Source: Prevotella sp. UBA2746
GTDB lineage: Bacteria > Bacteroidota > Bacteroidia > Bacteroidales > Bacteroidaceae
Reading direction: 5' to 3'
NCBI GenBank assembly: GCA_002353555.1
Contig: DEJO01000010.1
Coordinates: 13,312-70,025 of the forward strand
Length of the DNA stretch: 56,714 nucleotides
Below the pieces are notes generated by a model. The model was not told the origin of the DNA. It saw only the letters and a program-made list of their open reading frames with translations, and did not search any database. Shown one piece after another: positions 15,895 to 23,917 of the stretch (position 1 is its first letter; each line of letters begins with the position of its first letter). The position numbers and the translations under genes were made by a program.

Positions 15895-16919
15895 TATATG
15901 TTGAGTTTTCTCAGTATCAGTTTGTTGATGGCTTGCACTTTGCGCCCTTGTCGTGTGAGGTCTTCGCGCACCATGTTGATGTCGTTGAAGAATTCGGCGA
16001 AGGCGGTCTGCATGGCGTTAGGCTTTCTCAGGCTCTTGTCTGCATCGGGGTTGACGAGCACCTTGATGCCCTTGTCGTGCAGTTGTATGTCGATGTCGGC
16101 ATCGGTCATGACGGGGTCGCCGTCGTAGTGTATCCATCCCGGCTCCTTTCGGTGCACATGCAGGCTTTTCGCCTTGAACGTCTTGATTTTCGAGTTCTTG
16201 TCGAGCGTCTTGTTGAACATGTCGATGCTGATCTGGGGTGCTTCCAGCACATCGAAGGGCTCCATGATAATGACGTCCAAGAGTCCGTCGCTCATCGATG
16301 CCTGGGGAGCGATGTAGGCGTTGTTGCCGTATTGCGAGGCGTTGGCAGCAGATATGAGGAATGCCTTGTAGTGTTTCGTGCCCGTCTCGTCTTCTATCTC
16401 GTAGGTCTCCGGCTCGTATTTCAGTCCTTCTTTCAGGACGTTCTCGACGTAGGTGGCGAGTCCTCGCTTTCCGGCTTCAGCGAACTTCATGCTGATGAAG
16501 GCATCGAAGCCCATGCCGCAGGTGCAGAAGAAGGGCATGCCGTTGATGGTTCCGTAGTCGAGGTCGTGGATTTCGTAGCGGTTGATGACCTGTATGGCTT
16601 TCCCCAGCTCCATCGGTAGCATGAGGTGGCGTGCCAGCCCGTTGCCTGAGCCGCAGGGAATGATGCCCATCGCCGTCTCGGTGTTGATCAAGGCCCTGCC
16701 CACCTCGTTGACCGTGCCGTCGCCTCCTACCGCCATCACCAGGTCAACCCCCTTTTCGGCAAGCTCGGCGGCTATCTCCGTCGCGTGTCCTGCGCGTTCG
16801 GTCTCCCTGATTTCATAGTCGAACAAGTTCTTGTCCAACTTGTTTTCTATGAGTTGGGGTATTCCGGCTTTGCTGGTGGTTCCGGAAATGGGATTCATGA
16901 TGAAGGCCACTTTTTTCAT
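15894..16919 (-). CDS. Diacylglycerol/sphingoid-base lipid kinase (DAGK/LCB5/YegS family)
   Basis: The 341-residue protein phosphorylates a lipid hydroxyl using ATP. Its marks are the N-terminal FIMNPISGTTSK, the catalytic AVGGDGTVNEV, IIPCGSGNGLARHL and, in the C-terminal domain, IHYDGDPV. COG1597 covers diacylglycerol kinases, sphingosine kinases and YegS phosphatidylglycerol kinase, so the substrate is not set by sequence. Its divergent neighbour is serine palmitoyltransferase, which makes a sphingoid base or ceramide-related substrate plausible. This is inference. Confidence 0.85.
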   Translation of the reverse strand: MKKVAFIMNPISGTTSKAGIPQLIENKLDKNLFDYEIRETERAGHATEIAAELAEKGVDLVMAVGGDGTVNEVGRALINTETAMGIIPCGSGNGLARHLMLPMELGKAIQVINRYEIHDLDYGTINGMPFFCTCGMGFDAFISMKFAEAGKRGLATYVENVLKEGLKYEPETYEIEDETGTKHYKAFLISAANASQYGNNAYIAPQASMSDGLLDVIIMEPFDVLEAPQISIDMFNKTLDKNSKIKTFKAKSLHVHRKEPGWIHYDGDPVMTDADIDIQLHDKGIKVLVNPDADKSLRKPNAMQTAFAEFFNDINMVREDLTRQGRKVQAINKLILRKLNI

Positions 16920-16941
16920 TGCATCCGTCTTGAATAGAAGA

Positions 16942-16949
16942 CAAAAGTA
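16942..16949 (-). promoter_or_regulatory. -7 box of the lipid kinase gene
   Basis: TACTTTTG on the minus strand, 22 bp before the start codon; no clear -33 TTTG at the right distance. It is divergent from the spt promoter in a 181-bp intergenic region. Confidence 0.4.
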
Positions 16950-17019
16950 CGAAAAAGTCTTGAAAGACGGCTAATTATTCGCTAAAATTTCAAGAAAAGC
17001 GATATTTCTTTTAAAAAAC

Positions 17020-17050
17020 GTTGACTATTAAGGTATTTTTTGTATCTTTG
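17020..17050 (+). promoter_or_regulatory. Promoter of serine palmitoyltransferase
   Basis: GTTG (17020-17023), 19 bp, then TATCTTTG (17043-17050), 50 bp before the start codon. Confidence 0.65.
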
Positions 17051-17100
17051 CAGCCTAAAATAAAAAGTAGTTTGGGCTACACCTTATTATTTATATAGTA

Positions 17101-18288
17101 ATGGGACAGTTACAAGAAAGATACAAACATTATCGTGAACCTCAGAAGTACATGGAAGCGGATGTCTATCCTTATTTCCGTACGATTAACGGAAAGCAAG
17201 GCACGGAAGTGGAAATGGGTGGACACAAAGTTCTGATGTTCGGTTCAAATGCATACACAGGATTGACAGGTGACCAGCGTATTATCGATGCTGCCAAGGC
17301 AGCCCTCGACAAGTATGGCTCTGGTTGTGCCGGCAGCCGTTTCCTCAACGGAACGCTCGACATCCATGTGCAGTTAGAGAAAGAGATTTCAGAGTTCATC
17401 CACAAGGATGACTGCTTGTGTTTCTCCACGGGTTTCTCTGTCAACCAAGGTGTCTTGGCAATGGTTGTCGGCAAGGATGACTACATCATCTGCGACGACC
17501 GCGACCACGCCAGCATCGTCGACGGTCGCCGTCTGTCGTTTGCCCGTCAGTTGCACTACAAGCACAACGACATGGAAGACCTGGAGCGCGTGCTGCAGAA
17601 GCTGCCCTACGAGGCTGTCAAGCTGATTGTCGTCGACGGCGTCTTCTCGATGGAGGGCGACTTGGCAAAGCTGCCAGAGATTGTGGAGCTGAAGCACAAG
17701 TATAACTGCTCCATCATGGTGGACGAGGCTCACGGCATCGGTGTCTTCGGCGACCACGGACGTGGTGTCTGCGACCACTTCGGGCTGACCGACGAGGTAG
17801 ACCTCATCATGGGTACGTTCTCGAAGTCATTGGCATCTATCGGCGGCTTCATTGCCTCCGACAGCGATACCATCAACTTCCTGCGCCACACCTGCCGCAC
17901 CTACATCTTCTCTGCTTCCAACACGCCGGCTGCCACGGCTGCCGCTATGGAGGCGCTGCACATCATCCAGCAGGAGCCGGAACGCATCGAGGCATTGTGG
18001 AAGGTGACACGCTATGCGCTGAAGCGCTTCAGCGAAGAAGGCTTCGAGATAGGCGATACCGAGAGTCCTATCATCCCGCTCTATGTGCGTGACATTGAGA
18101 AGACCTTCCTCGTTACGGCTTTGGCTTTCAAGGCAGGTGTCTTCATCAACCCCGTCATCCCGCCGGCATGTGCTCCGCAGGACACCCTCGTGCGCTATGC
18201 ACTCATGGCAACGCACACCGAGGAGCAGGTAGACCGCTCGGTAGAGGCACTCAAGAAGATTTTCAAAGAGCAGGGGATTATCAAGTAA
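17101..18288 (+). CDS. spt: Serine palmitoyltransferase (sphingolipid synthesis)
   Basis: SPT condenses serine with a long-chain acyl-CoA to give 3-ketosphinganine, the first step of sphingolipid synthesis, a Bacteroidota hallmark. The 395-residue alpha-oxoamine synthase has GSGCAGSRFLNGT, the PLP-binding DEAHGIG (Asp208, His211) and the cofactor lysine Lys242 in TFSKSLASIGG. Related enzymes (KBL, BioF, HemA) share these residues; the close match of the N-terminus (MGQLQERYKHYREPQKYMEA) to Bacteroides/Porphyromonas SPT decides the call. It is monocistronic, with its own promoter and a strong terminator. Confidence 0.92.
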   Translation: MGQLQERYKHYREPQKYMEADVYPYFRTINGKQGTEVEMGGHKVLMFGSNAYTGLTGDQRIIDAAKAALDKYGSGCAGSRFLNGTLDIHVQLEKEISEFIHKDDCLCFSTGFSVNQGVLAMVVGKDDYIICDDRDHASIVDGRRLSFARQLHYKHNDMEDLERVLQKLPYEAVKLIVVDGVFSMEGDLAKLPEIVELKHKYNCSIMVDEAHGIGVFGDHGRGVCDHFGLTDEVDLIMGTFSKSLASIGGFIASDSDTINFLRHTCRTYIFSASNTPAATAAAMEALHIIQQEPERIEALWKVTRYALKRFSEEGFEIGDTESPIIPLYVRDIEKTFLVTALAFKAGVFINPVIPPACAPQDTLVRYALMATHTEEQVDRSVEALKKIFKEQGIIK

Positions 18289-18320
18289 AGCAAGGCATAT
18301 CCCTTCAAGGAAAGACCTAT

Positions 18321-18367
18321 AAAAAAAGTCGCATAACCTACATGGAATTGGTTATGCGACTTTTTTT
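18321..18367. terminator. Bidirectional terminator between spt and prs
   Basis: A perfect 18-bp stem (18321-18338 pairing with 18350-18367; core GTCGCATAACC/GGTTATGCGAC), with an 11-base loop, is flanked by A-tracts and T-tracts. It lies 32 bp after spt and 40 bp after the stop of prs, which converges on it, so it probably serves both. Confidence 0.9.
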
Positions 18368-18407
18368 GATGTAAGCGGTTCGTTGACGCATTCAGCGTCA
18401 AGTCGGG

Positions 18408-19346
18408 TTATACCAAGTATTGCGAACTGATGCTTTCGTTTTCAACGACGCGGCGGATGGTCTCGGCAAACATGTCGGCAACAGACAGCTGCTTCACCTT
18501 GTCGCAACGGTCGGTGTAAGGAATGGAGTTGGTGAAGACAATCTCTTCGAGTGCAGACTCCTGGACGCGGTCGGTGGCTGGTCCGCTCATGACACAGTGG
18601 CTGGCACAGGCACGTACGCTCTTGGCTCCGGCAGCCTTCATGATGTCGGCAGCCTTGGTGATAGTTCCGGCGGTGTCTACCATGTCGTCGACGATGACCA
18701 CGTTCTTACCTTTCACGTCGCCGATGATCTGCATGCTCTCCACCACGTTGGCACGTGCACGGGTCTTGTTGCAGAGCACGAGCGGGCATCCTAAATACTT
18801 GGCGTAGGTGTTGGCGCGTTTCGAGCCGCCCACGTCGGGTGAGGCTATGCAGAGGTCTTCCAGTTGGAGTGACTGGAGGTAGGGCAGGATGACGCCCGAC
18901 GCATACAGGTGGTCAACGGGCACGTTGAAGAATCCCTGTATCTGGTCGGCATGCAAGTCCATGGTGATGAGGCGGTTGATGCCGGCAACGCTCAGCAGGT
19001 CTGCCACGAGCTTGGCTCCGATGCTGACACGTGGTTTGTCTTTGCGGTCCTGGCGTGCCCATCCGAAGTAGGGTATGACGGCAATGATGTTGCGTGCCGA
19101 AGCCCGCTTTGCTGCATCAATCATGAGCAGCAGTTCCATGAGGTTGTCGGAATTGGGGAAGGTGCTCTGCACCAGGAAGACGTCGCGTCCGCGGATGGAC
19201 TGTTCGTAGCTGACGGCAAACTCTCCGTCGGAGAATCGTGTCATCACGGAGTTGCCGAGCGGACATCCTAAACTTTGGCAAATCTTCTCAGCCAAATACC
19301 TTGTCTTTGTTCCTGAAAAAACCAAGAAAGAGTCTTTCTCTGTCAT
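18408..19346 (-). CDS. prs: Ribose-phosphate pyrophosphokinase
   Basis: Prs makes PRPP from ribose 5-phosphate and ATP for nucleotide, His and Trp synthesis. The 312-residue protein has the FSDGE motif, the ATP-binding YFGWARQDRKDKPR, MDLHADQIQGFF and the PRPP loop VVIVDDMVDTAGT. Length is typical of class I enzymes. It lies 21 bp after the ThiE-like gene and is probably co-transcribed from the promoter at 20028-20059. Confidence 0.95.
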   Translation of the reverse strand: MTEKDSFLVFSGTKTRYLAEKICQSLGCPLGNSVMTRFSDGEFAVSYEQSIRGRDVFLVQSTFPNSDNLMELLLMIDAAKRASARNIIAVIPYFGWARQDRKDKPRVSIGAKLVADLLSVAGINRLITMDLHADQIQGFFNVPVDHLYASGVILPYLQSLQLEDLCIASPDVGGSKRANTYAKYLGCPLVLCNKTRARANVVESMQIIGDVKGKNVVIVDDMVDTAGTITKAADIMKAAGAKSVRACASHCVMSGPATDRVQESALEEIVFTNSIPYTDRCDKVKQLSVADMFAETIRRVVENESISSQYLV

Positions 19347-19367
19347 TTTTATTGGTGGTTTAATGGT

Positions 19368-19976
19368 TTATGATACTGCTTTTCTAAGTCGTTCGAAGTG
19401 GGCGATGATAGCCTTGTAGTCTACCTGACTGTGGATGTCGAACCTGTTCCAGAGGTCTCCGCAGACGACGATGCCGCCGAAGCCGAGGTCTTTGGCGTAG
19501 CGCACGTTGTCGATCGTCATTCCGCCAAGTGCAAACACATGCTTGTCGATGAGTCCCTGTCGTGCTGCCTGTTCCAGTTCGCCGTCGGAGAAGGCTGCCT
19601 TTTCTTCAGGGAACTCTATGCAGTCGAAGATGTTTTTCAGGAAGACATAGTCTGCCTGTTTCTTCATCGTCTTCAACTGTGTGATGTCGGAACAGGTGAC
19701 TCCCACCTTTCCTTTATATCCTGTGGGAATGCCGTCGGCAGGATGGTCGATGTGTATGCCGCTCAGGGCGTATTCGTTCTTCAGGTAGAAATGCTCATGT
19801 ACGGTAGTCTTGCTGTACAAATCCTTGGGTAGCAGCGACAAGAGTCTTTCTGCATACATGGGCGAACTGTTGGGCTTGTACAGGTGCAGGTTGTCCATGC
19901 CAGCTTCGAAGAGGGCTGTCAGAATCTTATCTTCTTCCACGAAGAACGTGGACTTTGTCATGATGACGAGCTTCAT
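19368..19976 (-). CDS. ThiE/TenI-like thiamine phosphate synthase family protein
   Basis: The 202-residue TIM-barrel protein starts at MKLVIMTKSTFF (19976); the frame is open much further upstream but that part overlaps the divergent promoter and is not protein-like. GIHIDHPADG, GKVGVTCSDITQLK and FALGGMTIDNVRYAKDLGFGGIVV match the ThiE/TenI fold, including the phosphate-binding GG near the C-terminus. Canonical ThiE pyrophosphate and metal-binding motifs are weak, and no other thiamine gene is near, so a TenI-like or unknown role is possible. Confidence 0.7.
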   Translation of the reverse strand: MKLVIMTKSTFFVEEDKILTALFEAGMDNLHLYKPNSSPMYAERLLSLLPKDLYSKTTVHEHFYLKNEYALSGIHIDHPADGIPTGYKGKVGVTCSDITQLKTMKKQADYVFLKNIFDCIEFPEEKAAFSDGELEQAARQGLIDKHVFALGGMTIDNVRYAKDLGFGGIVVCGDLWNRFDIHSQVDYKAIIAHFERLRKAVS

Positions 19977-20027
19977 ATCTTTGCTGTTTTGGCTACGGTC
20001 GGAGATAGTCCCTTCCGTTTTCACGTG

Positions 20028-20059
20028 CAAAATTATGAAAATTCTATGAAACACGCAAT
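20028..20059 (-). promoter_or_regulatory. Promoter of the ThiE-like gene and prs
   Basis: On the minus strand ATTG (20059-20056), 20 bp, then TAATTTTG (20035-20028), 52 bp before the ThiE-like start. Confidence 0.55.
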
Positions 20060-20078
20060 GATATTTCAAAATAAAACT

Positions 20079-20086
20079 TACCTTTG
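20079..20086 (+). promoter_or_regulatory. -7 box of nspC
   Basis: TACCTTTG lies 54 bp before the nspC start, divergent from and next to the promoter at 20028-20059. No clear -33 TTTG is seen. Confidence 0.4.
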
Positions 20087-20140
20087 CATAAGATAATTCC
20101 GCAAAAGGGAAGAATGGAAAGGAGCTAAAACGGAAAGGCA

Positions 20141-21337
20141 ATGACAGAAGAAGAGAAAATCTATCGTTCGCTGCGGCGACCAGCCTATGTGGTGGAAGAG
20201 ACGTTGCTGCGGCGTAACTTGGCGTTGATCGCATCGGTGGCAGCGCGTGCCGACGTAGAGATTATCCTGGCTTTCAAGGCGTTTGCTTTGTGGAAGACGT
20301 TCCCCATCTTCCGCGAGTATATCCGTTCGACGACAGCCAGCTCGCTCTGTGAGGCTCGTCTTGCCTTCGAAGCCTTCGGCTCACCTGCCCACACCTATTC
20401 ACCAGCATACGTCGACGACGAGATAGACGAGATAGCCCGCTATTCCAGTCACCTGACGTTCAACTCGCTGGGGCAGCTGGGACGCTATTGGCAGCAGTTG
20501 CCGCCACAGGTGAGCATAGGACTGCGTATCAACCCGGAGTATTCAGAGGTGGAAACGCTGCTGTATAATCCTTGTGCACCCGGCACCCGCTTCGGCGTCA
20601 CGGCAGACAAACTGCCTGCCGAACTGCCGCAAGCCGTCGAAGGATTCCACTGCCATTGCCATTGTGAGAGCGGTGCCGATGAGTTTCAGCGCAGTCTTGC
20701 CCACATCGAAGAGAAGTTCTCGCCGTGGTTCCACCAATTGAAGTGGATTAACTTCGGTGGCGGACACCTCATGACCCGTGCTGATTACGATGTGGACTTG
20801 CTGGTCAGCATCCTTCAGGACTTTCATCGCCGTTGGCCCCACTTGCATGTGATCCTTGAACCGGGCAGTGCCTTTGCCTGGCAGACGGGACCGTTGGTGG
20901 CGCAGGTGGCAGACATCGTAGAAGACAAGGGCATCCGTACCGCCATTCTCAACGTCAGCTTCACCTGTCACATGCCCGACTGCCTGGAGATGCCTTACCA
21001 TCCAACAGTGAGAGGAGCGAGGACGATGGACAATTCACAATTGACAATTGACAATTCACAATTGACAATGGACGATGGACAATCTTCCATTTCCCATGTC
21101 TATCGCTTGGGTGGCAACAGTTGCCTGAGTGGTGACTATATGGGCTTTTGGCAGTTTGACCACGAGCTGGAAGTAGGGGAGACCATCATCTTTGAAGACA
21201 TGATTCATTACACCACCGTGAAGACCAACATGTTCAACGGCGTGGGACATCCTTCCATTGCGTTGCTCCATGAAGACGGAAGGTTGGAGATGCTTCGCGA
21301 ATACGGGTATGACGACTATAAAAGCAGGATGGACTGA
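20141..21337 (+). CDS. nspC: Carboxynorspermidine decarboxylase
   Basis: NspC decarboxylates carboxyspermidine/carboxynorspermidine, the last step of the alternative polyamine pathway. The 398-residue fold-type III PLP enzyme has the lysine-bearing ILAFKAFALWK, HCHCESGADEF, the cofactor-phosphate INFGGGHL, EPGSAFAW, FTCHMPDCLEMPY and a C-terminal GGNSCLSGDYMG. Between CHMPDCLEMPYHPTVRGA and YRLGGNSCLSGD an insert of about 23 residues (DNSQLTIDNSQLTMDDGQ and flanks) is encoded by nine 7-bp repeats; the family normally has only a few residues there. The partner dehydrogenase is not in the window. A patatin gene follows 65 bp downstream. Confidence 0.93.
   Translation: MTEEEKIYRSLRRPAYVVEETLLRRNLALIASVAARADVEIILAFKAFALWKTFPIFREYIRSTTASSLCEARLAFEAFGSPAHTYSPAYVDDEIDEIARYSSHLTFNSLGQLGRYWQQLPPQVSIGLRINPEYSEVETLLYNPCAPGTRFGVTADKLPAELPQAVEGFHCHCHCESGADEFQRSLAHIEEKFSPWFHQLKWINFGGGHLMTRADYDVDLLVSILQDFHRRWPHLHVILEPGSAFAWQTGPLVAQVADIVEDKGIRTAILNVSFTCHMPDCLEMPYHPTVRGARTMDNSQLTIDNSQLTMDDGQSSISHVYRLGGNSCLSGDYMGFWQFDHELEVGETIIFEDMIHYTTVKTNMFNGVGHPSIALLHEDGRLEMLREYGYDDYKSRMD
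21019..21081. repeat. Nine 7-bp repeats in frame inside nspC
   Basis: Nine units of seven bases (GAGGACG, ATGGACA, then ATTCACA/ATTGACA units, ATGGACG, ATGGACA) run without a break from 21019 to 21081. The total of 63 bp equals 21 codons. With a 7-bp unit, only multiples of three units preserve frame, which fits selection for an open frame. Confidence 0.88.
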
Positions 21338-21402
21338 GAATGGCTGATGATATGAAAACCGTATCAGCAGGCAGTTGATTGTATAAAAGTAGGAACAGCA
21401 CT

Positions 21403-22293
21403 ATGTTTGAGTTTCTGAAAGACAACAAAAAGGAAAGAAAAGACGTGGCACTCGTGCTCTCGACGGGTGGCGCACGTGGACTGGCGCACGTCGGAGCCAT
21501 CGACCAGCTGCTGTCGATGGGCTATCGCATCAATGCCATTGCCGGTACATCGATGGGTGCCCTCGTAGGAGGAATGTATGCCGCGGGAAAGTTAGAGGAT
21601 TTCAAACAGTGGATGATGGGCATAGACCGTCGTAAGATGTTGTCGCTCATTGACTTCTCGCTGAGTCTTAGCCATATATCAAAAGGTGAACGCATCATCA
21701 ACGCCCTGATGGAGGTGGTGCCCGACATGAACATCGAAGACCTGCCCATACCTTATTGTGCCATCGCCACAGATGCCATCACCGGAAACGAGGTGGTCTT
21801 CAAGAGCGGAAGCCTCTACGAAGCTATCCGGGCATCCATCTCGCTGCCCCTCTTCTTCAGCCCTGTCAAGCGCGACGGTCGCCTGCTCGTTGATGGCGGA
21901 CTGGTCAACCCGTTGCCGCTGAACCGTGTGAAGCGCAGTAAGGACGACTTGCTCGTGGCGGTGAACGTGAGTGGTCATGACTATCGCGGACAGGTGGAGT
22001 TGCGGCGTGAGGTCAGGGAGGCGGCAGCAGAGCGTTCGCGCATGATGTCGTTCATCAACCGGCTGCTTCCCGATGATGCGGGAGTCAACTACTATACGTT
22101 GATGAACCGTTCGGTCTCTATCATGATTCACAAGAATGCACAGCTGTCAGCACGGCTGACGCCGCCCGACATCCTCATCGACATCCCCATGAACCGTTAT
22201 GACACTTTCGACTTTGATAAGTATGAGCGGCTTGCCGGTATCGGAAAGATGAAGACCAAGAAGGTGGTCGAGAAGTGGTTGGAGGAAGAATGA
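21403..22293 (+). CDS. Patatin-like phospholipase
   Basis: The 296-residue protein is a serine lipid acyl hydrolase with the patatin catalytic dyad. Visible motifs are the oxyanion loop STGGARGLAHVG, the nucleophile elbow GTSMG and the aspartate in VDGG. The start at 21403 (MFEFLKDNKKERKD) is the first ATG close to the domain; an upstream TTG frame is less likely. No signal peptide is seen, so it may be cytoplasmic. It lies downstream of nspC on the same strand, and its stop touches the stop of the SDR gene on the other strand. Confidence 0.88.
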   Translation: MFEFLKDNKKERKDVALVLSTGGARGLAHVGAIDQLLSMGYRINAIAGTSMGALVGGMYAAGKLEDFKQWMMGIDRRKMLSLIDFSLSLSHISKGERIINALMEVVPDMNIEDLPIPYCAIATDAITGNEVVFKSGSLYEAIRASISLPLFFSPVKRDGRLLVDGGLVNPLPLNRVKRSKDDLLVAVNVSGHDYRGQVELRREVREAAAERSRMMSFINRLLPDDAGVNYYTLMNRSVSIMIHKNAQLSARLTPPDILIDIPMNRYDTFDFDKYERLAGIGKMKTKKVVEKWLEEE

Positions 22294-23031
22294 CTAAGTC
22301 GTTGTAGGATGTTGTATCTTCAGCCTCCTCCAAAGCCAATGCGGAACACAATGCCACAGGGCGTTGACGACAACCCAGCGCCAGTCGATGACAACGACGT
22401 GGCGACGTTTGTATACGGCTTTGATGATGTGCTTGGCAACATGGCGTGACGACATGAGCATGGGGAAGCGGTCACCGTTGAGCAGTGGTGTTTCGACAAA
22501 TCCCGGTCGTATGTCGGTGAAGCGAATGTTCAGATGACGCATGTGTGCAAGCTGTTCGAGGGCTTCTATATAGGTGTTCTGCATCGCCTTCGTTGCTGAG
22601 TAGGCGGGAGCTGCTCCTAAGCCTCTCGTTCCTCCGATGCTGGAGATGATGGCGATGTGTCCGCCCGTGTGTTGTGCGAAGTATCGGAATGCCGTCCCTG
22701 TCATGCGAATGAAGCCAGTGGCGTTTGTCTCAGCCGTCTTCAGTTCCTTTTCTTCGTCCAACGTCTGGTTCTGCCATCCCACGCCTGCCGCATGAAAGTA
22801 CAGGCTCATGCCGCCCAGTTGGTTGACGAGTGTCAGCAACTGCTCTCCTGCATCAGCGTCGGTGATGTCGATTTGTGCGGTGACGACCCTTTCGGGCGCA
22901 ATCCTTTTCAGTTCTTCCAAGGCATCGAGGCGGCGTGCAGCCAGTCCTACATGCCATTCGTCTTGCAGTAGCAGTTGAGCCACCTGTCGGCCAATTCCCG
23001 ATGATGCTCCTATGACGATTGCTCTTTTCAT
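22294..23031 (-). CDS. Short-chain dehydrogenase/reductase
   Basis: The 245-residue classical SDR has the cofactor motif IGASSGIGRQVA, the NxAG-like HAAGVG, the catalytic serine in IISSIGG and YSATK carrying Tyr and Lys. The C-terminal end (WRWVVVNALWHCVPHWLWRR) is hydrophobic and could be membrane-associated, as in lipid-acting SDRs. The substrate is not known; 3-ketosphinganine reduction is one untested possibility given spt 4 kb away. It is 17 bp after the PP2C-like gene. Confidence 0.85.
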   Translation of the reverse strand: MKRAIVIGASSGIGRQVAQLLLQDEWHVGLAARRLDALEELKRIAPERVVTAQIDITDADAGEQLLTLVNQLGGMSLYFHAAGVGWQNQTLDEEKELKTAETNATGFIRMTGTAFRYFAQHTGGHIAIISSIGGTRGLGAAPAYSATKAMQNTYIEALEQLAHMRHLNIRFTDIRPGFVETPLLNGDRFPMLMSSRHVAKHIIKAVYKRRHVVVIDWRWVVVNALWHCVPHWLWRRLKIQHPTTT

Positions 23032-23047
23032 TTCAGTCTGTAGTTTG

Positions 23048-23917
23048 TTATGATTGTGCCGGTGATGTTATTGCCGGTATCTGATGATTCTTTTCCGTCA
23101 GGGCAGGTATCTGAAAGCGTATGTAGGCTCTGTCGTCGAATGACAAGTTGCCTTTCATCAGTCCCTTCGTTGCCTGATAGGTGTCTATGCAGAGCGGATC
23201 GCGGCTCAGCTGTCCGGCAAGGCGCCTTTCGCTCTCGGCGAGTGTCGTGCAGAGGAAGGGGTATCCGTCTGTGGCGAGTATGATTTCGTGGGCATCATCG
23301 GCAGACAGGGGGATGGTGACGACTTTGTCTTCGGCTACCGTCGTTCCGTCGATTACGGCATAGTCCCGGTTTTGTCCTGCCATTGATGCTATGATGTCGG
23401 AGAGGATGGCGCTCCTGCCCCTGTCGTCGGTCTGGAAGTCCTCGACAGAGTGTCCTTCTGCCATCGTCGCCTTGATGATACGGCTGCGCTTGGCTGCATT
23501 GATGGCTTCGGCGGGTTTGTTGTTCTCGTAGAGTTTGCCATCGACCATTGCCATGCAGTCGCCTATCATCCATACCGCCCTGTGGTGACGGCTATAGACG
23601 GCAACGCTGGCAGCCATGCGCTCATGGGGTTGCAGCTGTTCGGGCAAAGGATAGTCGTTGGAGGCAGAAACGTCACGTAGCACCTTTGAGGCTCCCTTGC
23701 AGAAGCCGGACAGCGACACGTCGGCAGCCGCCTCCTTGATGTAGTCACTGACGAGTAGCATTGCCAGCCGTCCGTTGCTCGTCCCCAGACAAACCTGTCG
23801 GGGAGTCTTGCTGGTGCTTCCGTCGATGACGGCTACAAAGTCATGGGTGACGACGATGCCGTCTTCGCACGTCTGTGGACTCTTCTTTCCCGTTAGGTTT
23901 TTCTCGATGATGGTCAT
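23048..23917 (-). CDS. PP2C-family phosphatase-like protein
   Basis: The 289-residue protein has the outline of a PPM/PP2C phosphatase: CEDGIVVTHDFVAVIDGST (metal aspartates), WMIGDCMAMVDGK, IILATDGYPF and the C-terminal DDRAYIRF. Individual motifs depart from the canonical DGxGG and DN pairs, so activity is not certain. Its first 77 bp overlap the 3' end of ygiQ in another frame. Substrates are unknown; no partner kinase is nearby. Confidence 0.72.
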   Translation of the reverse strand: MTIIEKNLTGKKSPQTCEDGIVVTHDFVAVIDGSTSKTPRQVCLGTSNGRLAMLLVSDYIKEAAADVSLSGFCKGASKVLRDVSASNDYPLPEQLQPHERMAASVAVYSRHHRAVWMIGDCMAMVDGKLYENNKPAEAINAAKRSRIIKATMAEGHSVEDFQTDDRGRSAILSDIIASMAGQNRDYAVIDGTTVAEDKVVTIPLSADDAHEIILATDGYPFLCTTLAESERRLAGQLSRDPLCIDTYQATKGLMKGNLSFDDRAYIRFQIPALTEKNHQIPAITSPAQS

